A stretch of 32,912 nucleotides of DNA. It comes from Actinomycetota bacterium. GTDB lineage: Bacteria > Actinomycetota > Acidimicrobiia > Acidimicrobiales > Microtrichaceae. The stretch covers positions 1-32,912 of the forward strand of contig CAUJEC010000035.1 in NCBI GenBank assembly GCA_963169245.1, read 5' to 3'. Under the pieces are notes generated by a model, which saw nothing but the letters and a program-made list of their open reading frames with translations, was not told where the DNA came from and did not search any database. Shown one piece after another: positions 7,530 to 16,269 of the stretch; the stretch's first letter is position 1, and the number at the start of each line of letters is the position of its first letter. The position numbers and the translations under genes are program-made.

Positions 7530-9032
7530 ATGTCTCGTCGCATTGAGATCGAACTCACAAGTGAACGCCCTGATGGAACCTGGACCTGGAGAGCTGCGGG
7601 TGCAAAGCAGCCCAAGGGTGAACTCGATGGAACCCTGGTTCCGGCGGGAGTCGCGACCGGCGACATCGTGAAGGCCGACGCGGATTTCACAATCGACGGG
7701 ATCGAGATTCTTGCTCTCATCACGTCCAAGCGTGATCGCAAGGAGCCGGAGCTTCTCGCAATTCTGGGTTCTGGTCGTGAGGAACCGTTGGTGACGACCA
7801 AGCTCCTCTCCAAGAAGGAGCGCGGGGACCGTGACCGCCGTGAACGGCGACCGAGACGCGATTCTGACGGCGGGGACGGGGATCGTGGCGACCGTCGCCC
7901 GAGATCAGACCGGGGACCTCGCACAGAACGCGGCTCACGACCAGACCGTGGCCCGCGTCCCGAGCGGGCACCCGAACGAGCACGGCCCAAGCGCCTCCGC
8001 GCCGGGCGCGCGCACCGTTCAGAGGTCCTCAACAGCCTTCCAACGGAACACCAGCCCATAGCGGAACAGGTTCTGCGCGGCGGCATCCCAGCGGTACGCG
8101 ACGCAATCTCCAAGCAGAACGAACAGGCGAAGAAGGAGAATCGTCCAGAGATCCCGGCTGATCAACTTGTGGCGCTCGCGGAGAAGCTCCTGCCGTCATT
8201 GAGGGCAGCCGAATGGCGCGACCGGGCAGATGCGGCGTTGGCCGACATCGACGAGATCGACCTTCGCGACCTGCGATCGGTGATCGTGGCCGCTGACAGC
8301 GCAGGACGCGATCCCGAGGCCCTCTCGATCCGCGATCAGATTCAGGCAGGTCTCAGTCGACGAGTGGAGCAGGAGCACACCCAGTGGATCGATGACATGA
8401 AGGCGAACCTGGACTCTGGGCGATTTATTCGAGTGCTCCGCCTCAGTTCTCGTCCTCCGAAGGCCGGAACGCCGATCCCGGTGGACATCTCGAGCAGACT
8501 GATCAGCGTCCTTCAGGAGAAGCTCACACCGGAGTTGAGCCAAGAACTGTGGGCCCAGACCCTTGACGCACTTGCGTTCTCCCCGATGCGAAACTCTGTG
8601 ACTATTTCGGCTCGACCGGAGGAACCCTCAGCAGAGCTTCTCGAAGCGGTCAAGCGTGTTGGATCGAGACTGCCCGAGATCGCCGCTCTGTTCGGGTTCG
8701 ACCCCGCAGCACTGGCGGCAGAGGCAAAGCGAACCCGTCCCGCCCGTGCGGCCAAGGCAAAGGCGAAGGCCAAGGCGACAAAGGAAACTGCACCCAAGGG
8801 CGAGACTGCCAAGGACGAGACTGCCAAGGACGAGACTGGCAGCGATGGCGTCGTCAAGGCGGACGAGGTTGTCGTTGAGGAAGTCCCCGACGCAGAGGCC
8901 GAGGTCGTTGCGGATGAGGCTGTAGTTGACGCTGATGGCGCAGCCGAGAGCTCTGACTCGGCGGAGGTCTCGGACTCAGCGGATAGCTCGGACTCAGCCG
9001 ACGAGGCGGAGTCCGGGGAACAGAGCGAATAG
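7530..9032 (+). CDS. Hypothetical protein with Arg/Gly/Asp-rich disordered segment, helical core and acidic tail (500 aa)
   Basis: GERGDRDRRERRPRRDSDGGDGDRGDRRPRSDRGPRTERGSRPDRGPRPERAPERARPKRLRAGRAH-type segment, helical middle, then K/A-rich AKAKAKAKATKETAPKGETAKDETAKDET and an Asp/Glu/Ser tail. Confidence 0.85.
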   Translation: MSRRIEIELTSERPDGTWTWRAAGAKQPKGELDGTLVPAGVATGDIVKADADFTIDGIEILALITSKRDRKEPELLAILGSGREEPLVTTKLLSKKERGDRDRRERRPRRDSDGGDGDRGDRRPRSDRGPRTERGSRPDRGPRPERAPERARPKRLRAGRAHRSEVLNSLPTEHQPIAEQVLRGGIPAVRDAISKQNEQAKKENRPEIPADQLVALAEKLLPSLRAAEWRDRADAALADIDEIDLRDLRSVIVAADSAGRDPEALSIRDQIQAGLSRRVEQEHTQWIDDMKANLDSGRFIRVLRLSSRPPKAGTPIPVDISSRLISVLQEKLTPELSQELWAQTLDALAFSPMRNSVTISARPEEPSAELLEAVKRVGSRLPEIAALFGFDPAALAAEAKRTRPARAAKAKAKAKATKETAPKGETAKDETAKDETGSDGVVKADEVVVEEVPDAEAEVVADEAVVDADGAAESSDSAEVSDSADSSDSADEAESGEQSE

Positions 9033-9584
9033 GTCACCGGGCTCATCGAGCACGATCCCTTCCAGCAATCTCTCAGACGGGTCTGAGTCTCTGACTCTCG
9101 GGTTCCAACCCGCCCAGACCATCTCGCAGCCGACCTCTGAGGCGCACTCAGCGTCTCCGTTGCTGTCCCCCACCATCACCACCTGAGCGGCGCTCAGGCC
9201 CATTAGGGTGAGCATCGAGCCGAGGGATTTATGGTGCCAATCGAAGGCGTCCGCGTACATGGCGACCTCGGGATGCCATCCCAGTCGTGTCACCTCTGCT
9301 TGGGCGGACTTGGGGTGCTTGTTCGAACAGATTGCCCATCGGCCTAAGGACCCGAGCATTGCCAACACGCCGGGAAATGGCCTGGTGACCTCTGTGTCGT
9401 AGGCATCGACATAGGCATCGAGTGAGATTCCCAGACGTTCGCATTCGGGTGCGACCGCGTGCCCGAAGCTGATCTGCTCCCTAGGGACTCCCAGAGTGAT
9501 GAATGGGGCGACTAGGGCTTCATCGGAATCGACCAAGGTCCCGTCGAAGTCGAAGATCGCGGCCACAACTTGCCTGTTGGTCAT
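8994..9584 (-). CDS. HAD-family hydrolase
   Basis: FDFDGTLVDSDEALV (motif I), AICSNKHPKSAQ, VVMVGDSNGDAECASEVGC (motif IV). 3' end overlaps the convergent 7530-9032 gene by 39 bp. Confidence 0.9.
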   Translation of the reverse strand: MTNRQVVAAIFDFDGTLVDSDEALVAPFITLGVPREQISFGHAVAPECERLGISLDAYVDAYDTEVTRPFPGVLAMLGSLGRWAICSNKHPKSAQAEVTRLGWHPEVAMYADAFDWHHKSLGSMLTLMGLSAAQVVMVGDSNGDAECASEVGCEMVWAGWNPRVRDSDPSERLLEGIVLDEPGDLFALFPGLRLVG

Positions 9585-9638
9585 CAGGGAAACGTAGTGC
9601 TGTGCGGAGAGGCGTCGTGAATCGGCTACATTCCGGCC

Positions 9639-10415
9639 ATGAGCGTAGATTTTGAAAAGCAGGGAAACGTCGGTGTGATCACGATCAACCGACCTGATGC
9701 ACGCAACGCGGTCAACACCGACGTCGCTCAGGGCATCGAGGCCGCGATCGATCAGATCGAGAATGACGATGAGATCTGGGTGGGCGTGCTCACGGGGGCC
9801 AAGACCGAAAAGGGATACATCTTCTGTGCGGGCGCGGACCTGAAGCAGATGAGTGTCGACCCCGGTGGCATGTCAACAGAGCGTGGTGGGTTCGGCGGAC
9901 TCGTTCAGCGTCAGCGAGAGAAGCCTCTGATCGCAGCCGTCGACGGTCCGGCCCTCGCCGGTGGCACCGAACTCGTTCTGGCCTCGGATCTGGTGGTGGC
10001 ATCCAAGACGGCCGTCTTCGGTGTCCCGGAGGTCAAGCGCAATCTCGTGGCGGCAGCCGGAGGACTCTTCAGGCTCCCCCGCAAGCTGCCACGGAACGTT
10101 GCCATGGAACTCGTACTGACGGGTCGTCTCGACTTCCCGGCCGAGCGTGCTTATGACTTCGGCTGGGTCAACCGACTCTGCGAAGAGGGTGAAGCTCTGG
10201 CCACCGCTATGGAACTCGCAAATGAGATCACCGCAGCCGCTCCTCTTGCGGTCCGCGAGAGCCGCAAGATCGTTCTCGAGGCGACTGATCAGCCCGATGA
10301 GATCGGCTGGAAGCTCTCAGGCGACGGCATCATGAAGATGTTCACGACCGAGGACTTCAGCGAGGGACTCAACGCCTTCATCGAAAAGCGCGACCCGGTC
10401 TGGAAGGGTCGCTGA
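9639..10415 (+). CDS. Enoyl-CoA hydratase/isomerase (crotonase) family protein
   Basis: VGVITINRPDARNAVN, FCAGADLKQM, PLIAAVDGPALAGGTELVLASDLVVAS. Confidence 0.95.
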   Translation: MSVDFEKQGNVGVITINRPDARNAVNTDVAQGIEAAIDQIENDDEIWVGVLTGAKTEKGYIFCAGADLKQMSVDPGGMSTERGGFGGLVQRQREKPLIAAVDGPALAGGTELVLASDLVVASKTAVFGVPEVKRNLVAAAGGLFRLPRKLPRNVAMELVLTGRLDFPAERAYDFGWVNRLCEEGEALATAMELANEITAAAPLAVRESRKIVLEATDQPDEIGWKLSGDGIMKMFTTEDFSEGLNAFIEKRDPVWKGR

Positions 10416-10424
10416 GTAGAGCGT

Positions 10425-10883
10425 TCAAGCGACGGTGTCGATGATGGCCTGGTCGGAGAGAAACTCGACCAGGCCATCTCGCGTCCGTAGGTCCGTCAGT
10501 TCATAGGCGGAGACCCATCGGGTCTCGGGTGGAGGTGATGGCTGGGCCTCGGATTCGGACAGTTGGTCACCGGTTGCCTGTTCCTGAGCGAGAGCACCTG
10601 TTGTTGTCAGGTCCACTCCGCGGAAGACCATGTAGACCCAGTGCGGTCCTGCGCTGACCCCAAAGGACTCCTGCCATCCGATGAAAGGCCCACAGACGCC
10701 TTCGTGGATCTGACAGACGACGTCCATGACCCGGACGACGGCTTCGGCCAAGGTCTCACCTTCCATCAGTGCCAGAGAAGGCAGATCCCAGTCGCCTCTG
10801 TCATCGAGTCGTAGGCGTTCCATGAGAATCTCATCGTCAGCCGATATCAGCACCCCGACACGAATCCCTGGTGAGGCGGTCAT
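10425..10883 (-). CDS. Nudix-fold-like protein with degenerate Nudix box
   Basis: IRVGVLISADDEILMERLRLDDRGDWDLPSLALMEGETLAEAVVRVMDVVCQIHEGV resembles a Nudix fold, but the REUXEE residues are absent. Start overlaps the GNAT stop. Confidence 0.6.
   Translation of the reverse strand: MTASPGIRVGVLISADDEILMERLRLDDRGDWDLPSLALMEGETLAEAVVRVMDVVCQIHEGVCGPFIGWQESFGVSAGPHWVYMVFRGVDLTTTGALAQEQATGDQLSESEAQPSPPPETRWVSAYELTDLRTRDGLVEFLSDQAIIDTVA
10443..10478. terminator. Strong inverted repeat between convergent genes
   Basis: GATGGCCTGGTCG-N10-CGACCAGGCCATC, perfect 13-bp stem, 28 bp after the enoyl-CoA hydratase stop. No U-tract. Confidence 0.4.
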
Positions 10884-11356
10884 GGGGCCCGTAGGTCCTT
10901 GTGAACCTTGATCGCTCGGGCGACCAGCCCATTACTCTCAAAGAAGTTCTTGGTCGAACGGTCGCCCGGCATCGCGTGGGAGTCGATGCCGTCCGCGCTC
11001 TTGGACTCGGCCCATTCGAGGATCTGACCCATGATCGCGGCCCCGATGCCAACCTCGCGCATCTCTGGATCAACGAAGATCTCGGTGAGTTCCACGAGTC
11101 GGTAGCCACCTTCGAGTTCGACGATTCTGGCCGCTCCAAAACCTGCTACGACCTCGTCGAGCGAACCGATCAACACCACGGCATCGTCATCGGCGATGTC
11201 GTGTACATAGGAGGCGTCTACGGGGCGCTGTCTGTGATTGCGCAGGATGTACAGCGCTCCCCCACGCAGGCTCTGGTAGCTGTCCCTGAGCGCTGTATCC
11301 ATCCGTACCAGATCTGCGAGGTCGGCCAGTGTGGCCCCTCTGGCGACTACTTCCAC
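10880..11356 (-). CDS. GNAT-family N-acetyltransferase
   Basis: GYRLVELTEIFVDPEMREVGIGAAIMGQILEWAESKSADGIDSHAMPGDRSTKNFFESNGLVARA. A GTG start at 11356 is preferred because the 11503 start would overlap the upstream gene. Confidence 0.82.
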   Translation of the reverse strand: MEVVARGATLADLADLVRMDTALRDSYQSLRGGALYILRNHRQRPVDASYVHDIADDDAVVLIGSLDEVVAGFGAARIVELEGGYRLVELTEIFVDPEMREVGIGAAIMGQILEWAESKSADGIDSHAMPGDRSTKNFFESNGLVARAIKVHKDLRAP

Positions 11357-11429
11357 TTTCGACCCTTGACTCCCTGAGTTGCCCCGACGTTTCCTCACGT
11401 CATCCAGGAGATGGCCGCGATTCGGGGAT

Positions 11430-11999
11430 TCAGTTCGACGATACCGCCAGAAGTGACCGGACCTTGTGAACAATGGTCTGACGGTTCCGGTGATGCTCCT
11501 CATAGTCGAGGATCAGGCCAAGATCCATCGCGTCGAGCATCTCCAAACGGGGAATCACTTGCGAGGCGGCAAGGCTGTCGTATTCCGGAATGGCCAGATC
11601 GGACTCTCCCGGACCGCTGCCGCCTTGTGTATCAGCGCTGGGCGTTCCGGTACCTGCCGGAACAGGACGGGAACCGCTGTGGCCGTTGGCCGACGGGCTC
11701 ACGGGGTGATCCGGTGCTTCCGCTGGGTCCGCACGGGCTGACTCGACTGCCTCAGCTGGGCCAGTAGCGGTCATTTCGTCGAGATCGGCGATCACCTCGA
11801 GAACGTCGGTCTCCCTGGAGAGGTCGGCACTCTGGTTGGCCCTCGATCCGCGGCCCAACAGTGAGCCGACGCAGGGAGCATTGCCGACAAGCGATCGAGT
11901 CAATTCAAGTTGCCTCGCGGTTCGCTCCCACAGTCGCGGGACGACCCACAGGAGTTCCTCAACCATGTTCGGACCCGAGTTATCGCTCTGAACCATCAC
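11430..11999 (-). CDS. Hypothetical protein with conserved C-terminal YDSLAASQVIPRLEMLDAMDLGLILDYEEHHRNRQTIVHKV motif
   Basis: This C-terminal motif type (YDSL.ASQVVPRL..L....L..I..YE..HR.R.TIL.K) recurs in actinobacterial hypothetical proteins, from recall. Confidence 0.75.
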   Translation of the reverse strand: MMVQSDNSGPNMVEELLWVVPRLWERTARQLELTRSLVGNAPCVGSLLGRGSRANQSADLSRETDVLEVIADLDEMTATGPAEAVESARADPAEAPDHPVSPSANGHSGSRPVPAGTGTPSADTQGGSGPGESDLAIPEYDSLAASQVIPRLEMLDAMDLGLILDYEEHHRNRQTIVHKVRSLLAVSSN

Positions 12000-12028
12000 T
12001 CACAGCCTATTCGGACCGCTGTCGAGGG

Positions 12029-12541
12029 TCACTTCTTGGCTGCTGCGTTCAGCTTCTTCTCGACAATGGGGATTGAGGAGCAGGGTGAGTAGCCCTCGGG
12101 GCAGGCAAGGTTGCCGCGGCGACCGAACTGTCGTGGATGCACGATCATGAAACACGTCGTGCAGGTGAACTCCTCGGCCGACTTGGCAGTGACACCTTCG
12201 CGGCCCTCATCACCAGCGGCGGGCTGGTCCTCGTCCTCGTCCTCATCGTCGGTGGACGCAGCGATGCGGTCCTTGAGGATGGCGTCGAGATCGGCCTCGA
12301 CGTCGTCGGAATCGAATTCCTCGTCGTCCTCTTCGTCGTCATCTCCCGAAGGGCGCTTCCGGCGTGCCGCCGGGGCCTCCACCTCGTCCTCATCGGCCTC
12401 AGCAGCGGCGTCGTCGCCTTCGAGATCCACCTCTCCCCCATCGTCTTCAAGGGAGTCGTCGAGGTCATCGTCGAGGTCATCGTCGAGTTCCTCGGCGTCT
12501 TCTTCGATTTCTTCGTCTTCAGCGTCGAATTCTTCGTCCAC
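12029..12541 (-). CDS. DUF4193-like protein, acidic with C-terminal Cys cluster
   Basis: Acidic N-terminus; SAEEFTCTTCFMIVHPRQFGRRGNLACPEGYSPC (CxxC...C...C). Confidence 0.75.
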   Translation of the reverse strand: MDEEFDAEDEEIEEDAEELDDDLDDDLDDSLEDDGGEVDLEGDDAAAEADEDEVEAPAARRKRPSGDDDEEDDEEFDSDDVEADLDAILKDRIAASTDDEDEDEDQPAAGDEGREGVTAKSAEEFTCTTCFMIVHPRQFGRRGNLACPEGYSPCSSIPIVEKKLNAAAKK

Positions 12542-12546
12542 GTGTG

Positions 12547-12552
12547 ATTATC
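12547..12552 (-). promoter_or_regulatory. Candidate -10 element giving a leaderless transcript
   Basis: Minus strand GATAAT-N5-GTG, with no purine-rich SD before the GTG at 12541. Confidence 0.35.
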
Positions 12553-12686
12553 CGTTCCAATCGGAATAGCAAAGGAGCGTCATGCCGCGCCGCATCATAG
12601 ACACAGTTGTGGCGCGATGGTGATATCAAACGCGGAATTCTTCGAATCGCCCGGAGAGTGGGCTGAAATCACTCAGCGTGGTCAGC

Positions 12687-14309
12687 TCAGGCGCCGCTGC
12701 GCCGCTGTTCGGCGCGTCGTTCAGCATCGAGACGCTCGAGTTCCGGTTCACCGGAATGGTCGACGAAACGCATCATCTCGGCGATCGCCTGGTGCCCAGC
12801 CTTCTCAGCGATGAGTCGGTGCATCTCCTGCCCAACGCTCCGGTAGCTGGGGTGGCCCTGAACGCCGGTCCGAAGCTCGATGAGATGCATGGCCTCTCTG
12901 GCATTGAACTGCATGACGTAGCGGATCCGATACGCGAGCGACACTGCGTATGGGGCGCGTTGGGGGAACTGTTCGGAGAGTCGGCTCCAGAGTTCCATCG
13001 AGACACTCATGGCCTCGGCATAGCTCTCACCGAGACCGGCCTCTTCAACCGCCACTGGAAGCGTGTAACCGTGCCTGGGCGACAGGTCCTGCCACTCGAT
13101 GGTCATCAGTCGGTGCCGTTGTAGATCTCTGAACGCTCCATAGTCCGACACAACGTCGAAGCGGTAATCGGTGCGTTCGAGAGCCCGCCCCGGCTTGTGG
13201 CGGCGATTGCTTCGTTCGCCCACATAAGCACGCGCCACCGACAGCCTGTCGTCGGTGGACATGGCCCGTACACGATCGAGCACCCGGTCCTCAGAGAGGT
13301 GTGTATAGGGGTAGAGCATGGCCGCAATCGTCTTGATCTCACCCTCGGGGTCCCAGTCCACAAGGGAAACCGAAGGTCCTGACGAATCGCTTGATTCGTC
13401 GCCGGCAAGCATTTCGTATGCGATGGTCTCCATGGCCTCGCGGGTCGAGCTCATGTAGTCGGACCACGCACCGCCACGCTCGGGCAGATCAACCCGTCGC
13501 AGGAAACTGGGGATGACCTTCCGGAGTTCGGTGAGTATCAGATCAGCGTAGGAGTTGGCCTCTGGTAGCGGACTTGCCTTCATGTGCAGTATCAGCGACT
13601 CGAAACCCTGTCCGGAACCGTAGATGCCGACGTTGGACAGGGCCGCAGAGGGCAGGATGCCTCGTGTCGCGTCGTAGGCCTTTGCTCTGATGGCCTGGCG
13701 ATAGACGAAGTCGGAATCGCTCTCGGCCTTGGGGAACTGCTCTCTGAAGTAGTCCTGGATCGAGACAGCGAGGGCCCCGTAGATGGTGAAGAGGCGGTCC
13801 ATGTCCCCGACATAACGAGCGCCGAGTCCCGATGCCAGGATCTCGGGATCCCTGTAGTAGCGGAACCGTCCACCGGCCCGCTCGTCATAGGGAATGTAGC
13901 GAGTCGACTGCTCCAAGTAGGACATGAGCCGTCCCCACTCCAGCACCTTTGTCAGCAGGTTCGATGCCTGTTCACACGCCAGGTGAACTCCACCGAGTTG
14001 TGCCACGCTGTCGTCGCCGTACTCGAAGAAGACACGGTCATAGAGTGCCTCGGCCCGGGCGAGTCCGATTGTCGCGTCGATTGTCTCATCACCGGCGATA
14101 TCGAGCTCGCCGACGAACTCGTCCAAGAACAGGCGCCGCAGAGACTTAGGTGATCGCGAGTAGCGGGCGAACAAGGCGCCCTTGACCACCTCGGGAAGGT
14201 TCACGAGAGCAAAAACGGGGCCATCGAGGTTGGAGAAGTACCTACGCAGGATGTGGCGTTCGTCTTCACTGAATTGTTCGATGAAGTAGGTGGGAGCGGC
14301 TGAACTCAC
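12687..14309 (-). CDS. ThyX-like (FAD-dependent thymidylate synthase family) duplicated-domain protein
   Basis: 540 aa, about twice a normal ThyX. First half: VVKGALFARYSRSPKSLRRLFLDEF...WGRLMSYLEQSTRYIPYD. Second half: LQRHRLMTIEWQDLSPRHGY...RIRYVMQFNAREAMHLIELRTGVQGHPSYR. Confidence 0.8.
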   Translation of the reverse strand: MSSAAPTYFIEQFSEDERHILRRYFSNLDGPVFALVNLPEVVKGALFARYSRSPKSLRRLFLDEFVGELDIAGDETIDATIGLARAEALYDRVFFEYGDDSVAQLGGVHLACEQASNLLTKVLEWGRLMSYLEQSTRYIPYDERAGGRFRYYRDPEILASGLGARYVGDMDRLFTIYGALAVSIQDYFREQFPKAESDSDFVYRQAIRAKAYDATRGILPSAALSNVGIYGSGQGFESLILHMKASPLPEANSYADLILTELRKVIPSFLRRVDLPERGGAWSDYMSSTREAMETIAYEMLAGDESSDSSGPSVSLVDWDPEGEIKTIAAMLYPYTHLSEDRVLDRVRAMSTDDRLSVARAYVGERSNRRHKPGRALERTDYRFDVVSDYGAFRDLQRHRLMTIEWQDLSPRHGYTLPVAVEEAGLGESYAEAMSVSMELWSRLSEQFPQRAPYAVSLAYRIRYVMQFNAREAMHLIELRTGVQGHPSYRSVGQEMHRLIAEKAGHQAIAEMMRFVDHSGEPELERLDAERRAEQRRSGA

Positions 14310-14318
14310 GCTAGGAGA

Positions 14319-15506
14319 CTAGGCCGACGAGTCACCGTTGGCGGTGATGGCCCACGGTGTCGCCCAACAGTCGATCACCGTCGCGGCCAGCGCCTTTGCA
14401 CCGTCGATGACCGCACGGTCACCGCTCGGACCCCCTGCGCTGCGGGCGAACTCCTCGGTATGAATTGCGACTCCTTCCGGTGCGACAGCGATCATGGGGT
14501 GGATCGAGGGCACCAGCTGACTCACGTTGCCCATGTCGGTGCTGCCGAGAACCTCTGGTGCCGAGGCGTCGAATCCTCGGCCGAGTGCCGCTGCGTTGCT
14601 CTCGTAGAGTCCCAAGAGCGACGTGTTGTCGATCATCTCGGCGTATGGTGGATCGATCCACTCGAATCCCACGGTGCATCCGGTGGCATCCGCTCCCGCC
14701 TGGAGGCAGCTCTGAACCCTGGCCTTCAGAGATTCCAGATCGGCGCTTGTCGATGCGCGGACGTACCAGGTGCTCTGAGCGGTCGCCGGCACGATGTTCG
14801 CCTTGTCCCCGCCGTTGGAGAACACACCATGGATCCGCTCAGCGGGTCTGATGTGTTGCCGTAGAGCGGCCACGGCGTTGTAGCCGAGCACGGCAGCGTC
14901 GAGGGCGTTGAGCCCCAGATGTGGAGCCGCAGCGGCGTGAGCGGCTCTGCCGGTGTAAGTGGCGATCACGCCCTGGAGCGCAAGCGTCGACAGGGTCGGC
15001 AGGTTGTGATCGGCAGGGTGGATCATCATTGCGGCATCGAGATCATCGAAGGCCCCTCGTCGGATCATGTACTCCTTACCCCCGCCACCCTCCTCTGCTG
15101 GAGTGCCGAGGACACGCAGTCGACCGCCCATCTCCTCTGCAAATGGTGCCGCTCCTATCGCTGCTCCCACTCCTGCTGCGGCGATGACGTTGTGTCCGCA
15201 GGCATGACCGATGCCCGGAAGTGCGTCGTACTCGCAGACGATTCCCACGACGGGCCCAGCAGAGCCCGTTGAGGCACAAAAGGCCGTCGAAATATCGAAT
15301 GCGGACTCGGTGACGTTCATCCCGTGCTCGCGAAGAAAGCCGGTCAGCAGTCCGTGAGCGAAGTGTTCCTCATAACCGAGTTCGGGATTCTCGAAGATCT
15401 GTCGCGAGATTCCGACCAGCGCATCGCCATGTTGGTCGATGGTCGCGAAGGCACGCTCTTTGACGTCCTGAAGATTCGTCACCCCAAGTTCACTGCTACC
15501 TGACAT
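14319..15506 (-). CDS. M20-family amidohydrolase/peptidase
   Basis: ENPELGYEEHFAHGLLTGFLREHGMNVTE, VGIVCEYDALPGIGHACGHNVIAAAGVGAAIGA, LGTPAEEGGGGKEYMIRRGAFDDLDAAMMIHP. Confidence 0.93.
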   Translation of the reverse strand: MSGSSELGVTNLQDVKERAFATIDQHGDALVGISRQIFENPELGYEEHFAHGLLTGFLREHGMNVTESAFDISTAFCASTGSAGPVVGIVCEYDALPGIGHACGHNVIAAAGVGAAIGAAPFAEEMGGRLRVLGTPAEEGGGGKEYMIRRGAFDDLDAAMMIHPADHNLPTLSTLALQGVIATYTGRAAHAAAAPHLGLNALDAAVLGYNAVAALRQHIRPAERIHGVFSNGGDKANIVPATAQSTWYVRASTSADLESLKARVQSCLQAGADATGCTVGFEWIDPPYAEMIDNTSLLGLYESNAAALGRGFDASAPEVLGSTDMGNVSQLVPSIHPMIAVAPEGVAIHTEEFARSAGGPSGDRAVIDGAKALAATVIDCWATPWAITANGDSSA

Positions 15507-15588
15507 CCACTGAGAGTAGGTCCCGATGCAGTGGCTCGATGGCGAGTGCCGCGAAAACTGCGTCGGTGAGGTGGGACGTGGTGAGACT

Positions 15589-16269
15589 TCACACGATTAC
15601 TGTCACTGCGTCGGAGATGCAGCGGATCTGGAAATGTCTGGCACGGATTCTGGAGGACGAGTCGAGTTCGACGTACAACTCCGTCTCATTGGAGATGGAT
15701 ATATCTCTGACACGAGTCTCCTCAAGATTCGGGTGAGGAACATGGGATCCTGCGTAGGTCCTCTTGTGAGCACGGCGTCGATCCAATGGCGCGAGTTGAC
15801 CATCGATCAGGTCGAGACGACCGTCATTGGGGTGGCCCCGGGGTGCCAGATTCTCGGCGCCACGAAACGCTGCGTTCATCGCGATGACGGTCCGACCGGC
15901 CCAGAGGCTGCGTGACGACCTCGATGTTGCGATCAGATGCGCTGCGAACAGGCTGTAGTGGTGACCCTCTCCCGCTTCCCCTGAAACGGTGAAGCGAACA
16001 ACGCCCAGATCGATGGGAAAGCCGACTCCTGCGCCATTGCGGAGTTCCTCGGGTGTGTGTGTTGGCGAGCCCAGCGTTCGATGGAGATCTCCGCCGACGA
16101 CGCCCAAAACAATCTCCGATGCACTCAGGGTGACGGCCGCGTCGAAGATGTCGGCCGCAGGGTAGGACTCCGAGACGTGATCTGCGAGTTCCGAGTCAGT
16201 GGAGGCAATGAGAGCATCCTCTGGCAACGACATCGTCTTGCCCCAGGGCTGCCCCTTTCTGATGGTCAC
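15589..16269 (-). CDS. Diacylglycerol kinase/LCB5 C-terminal-like protein, apparently lacking the N-terminal catalytic lobe
   Basis: AGRTVIAMNAAFRGAENLAPRGHPNDGRLDLIDGQL and C-terminal beta-rich ISNETELYVELDSSSRIRARHFQIRCISDAVTVIV. No GGDGT motif. ATG overlaps the helicase stop. Confidence 0.6.
   Translation of the reverse strand: MTIRKGQPWGKTMSLPEDALIASTDSELADHVSESYPAADIFDAAVTLSASEIVLGVVGGDLHRTLGSPTHTPEELRNGAGVGFPIDLGVVRFTVSGEAGEGHHYSLFAAHLIATSRSSRSLWAGRTVIAMNAAFRGAENLAPRGHPNDGRLDLIDGQLAPLDRRRAHKRTYAGSHVPHPNLEETRVRDISISNETELYVELDSSSRIRARHFQIRCISDAVTVIV

Noticed and set aside
8513-9046. Ser/Ala/Thr-rich 177-aa minus-strand ORF
   Set aside because: Complement of the Ala/Lys/Asp-rich tail of the 7530-9032 gene.
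12440-12500. Tandem GAGGTCATCGTC-type repeats, considered as a repeat array
   Set aside because: Explained by codon repetition for the Asp/Leu-rich tract of the DUF4193-like protein.
12111-12569. Ser-rich 152-aa plus-strand ORF and the Val-rich 136-aa ORF at 12137-12547
   Set aside because: Mirror translations of the Asp/Glu-rich DUF4193-like gene; low complexity.
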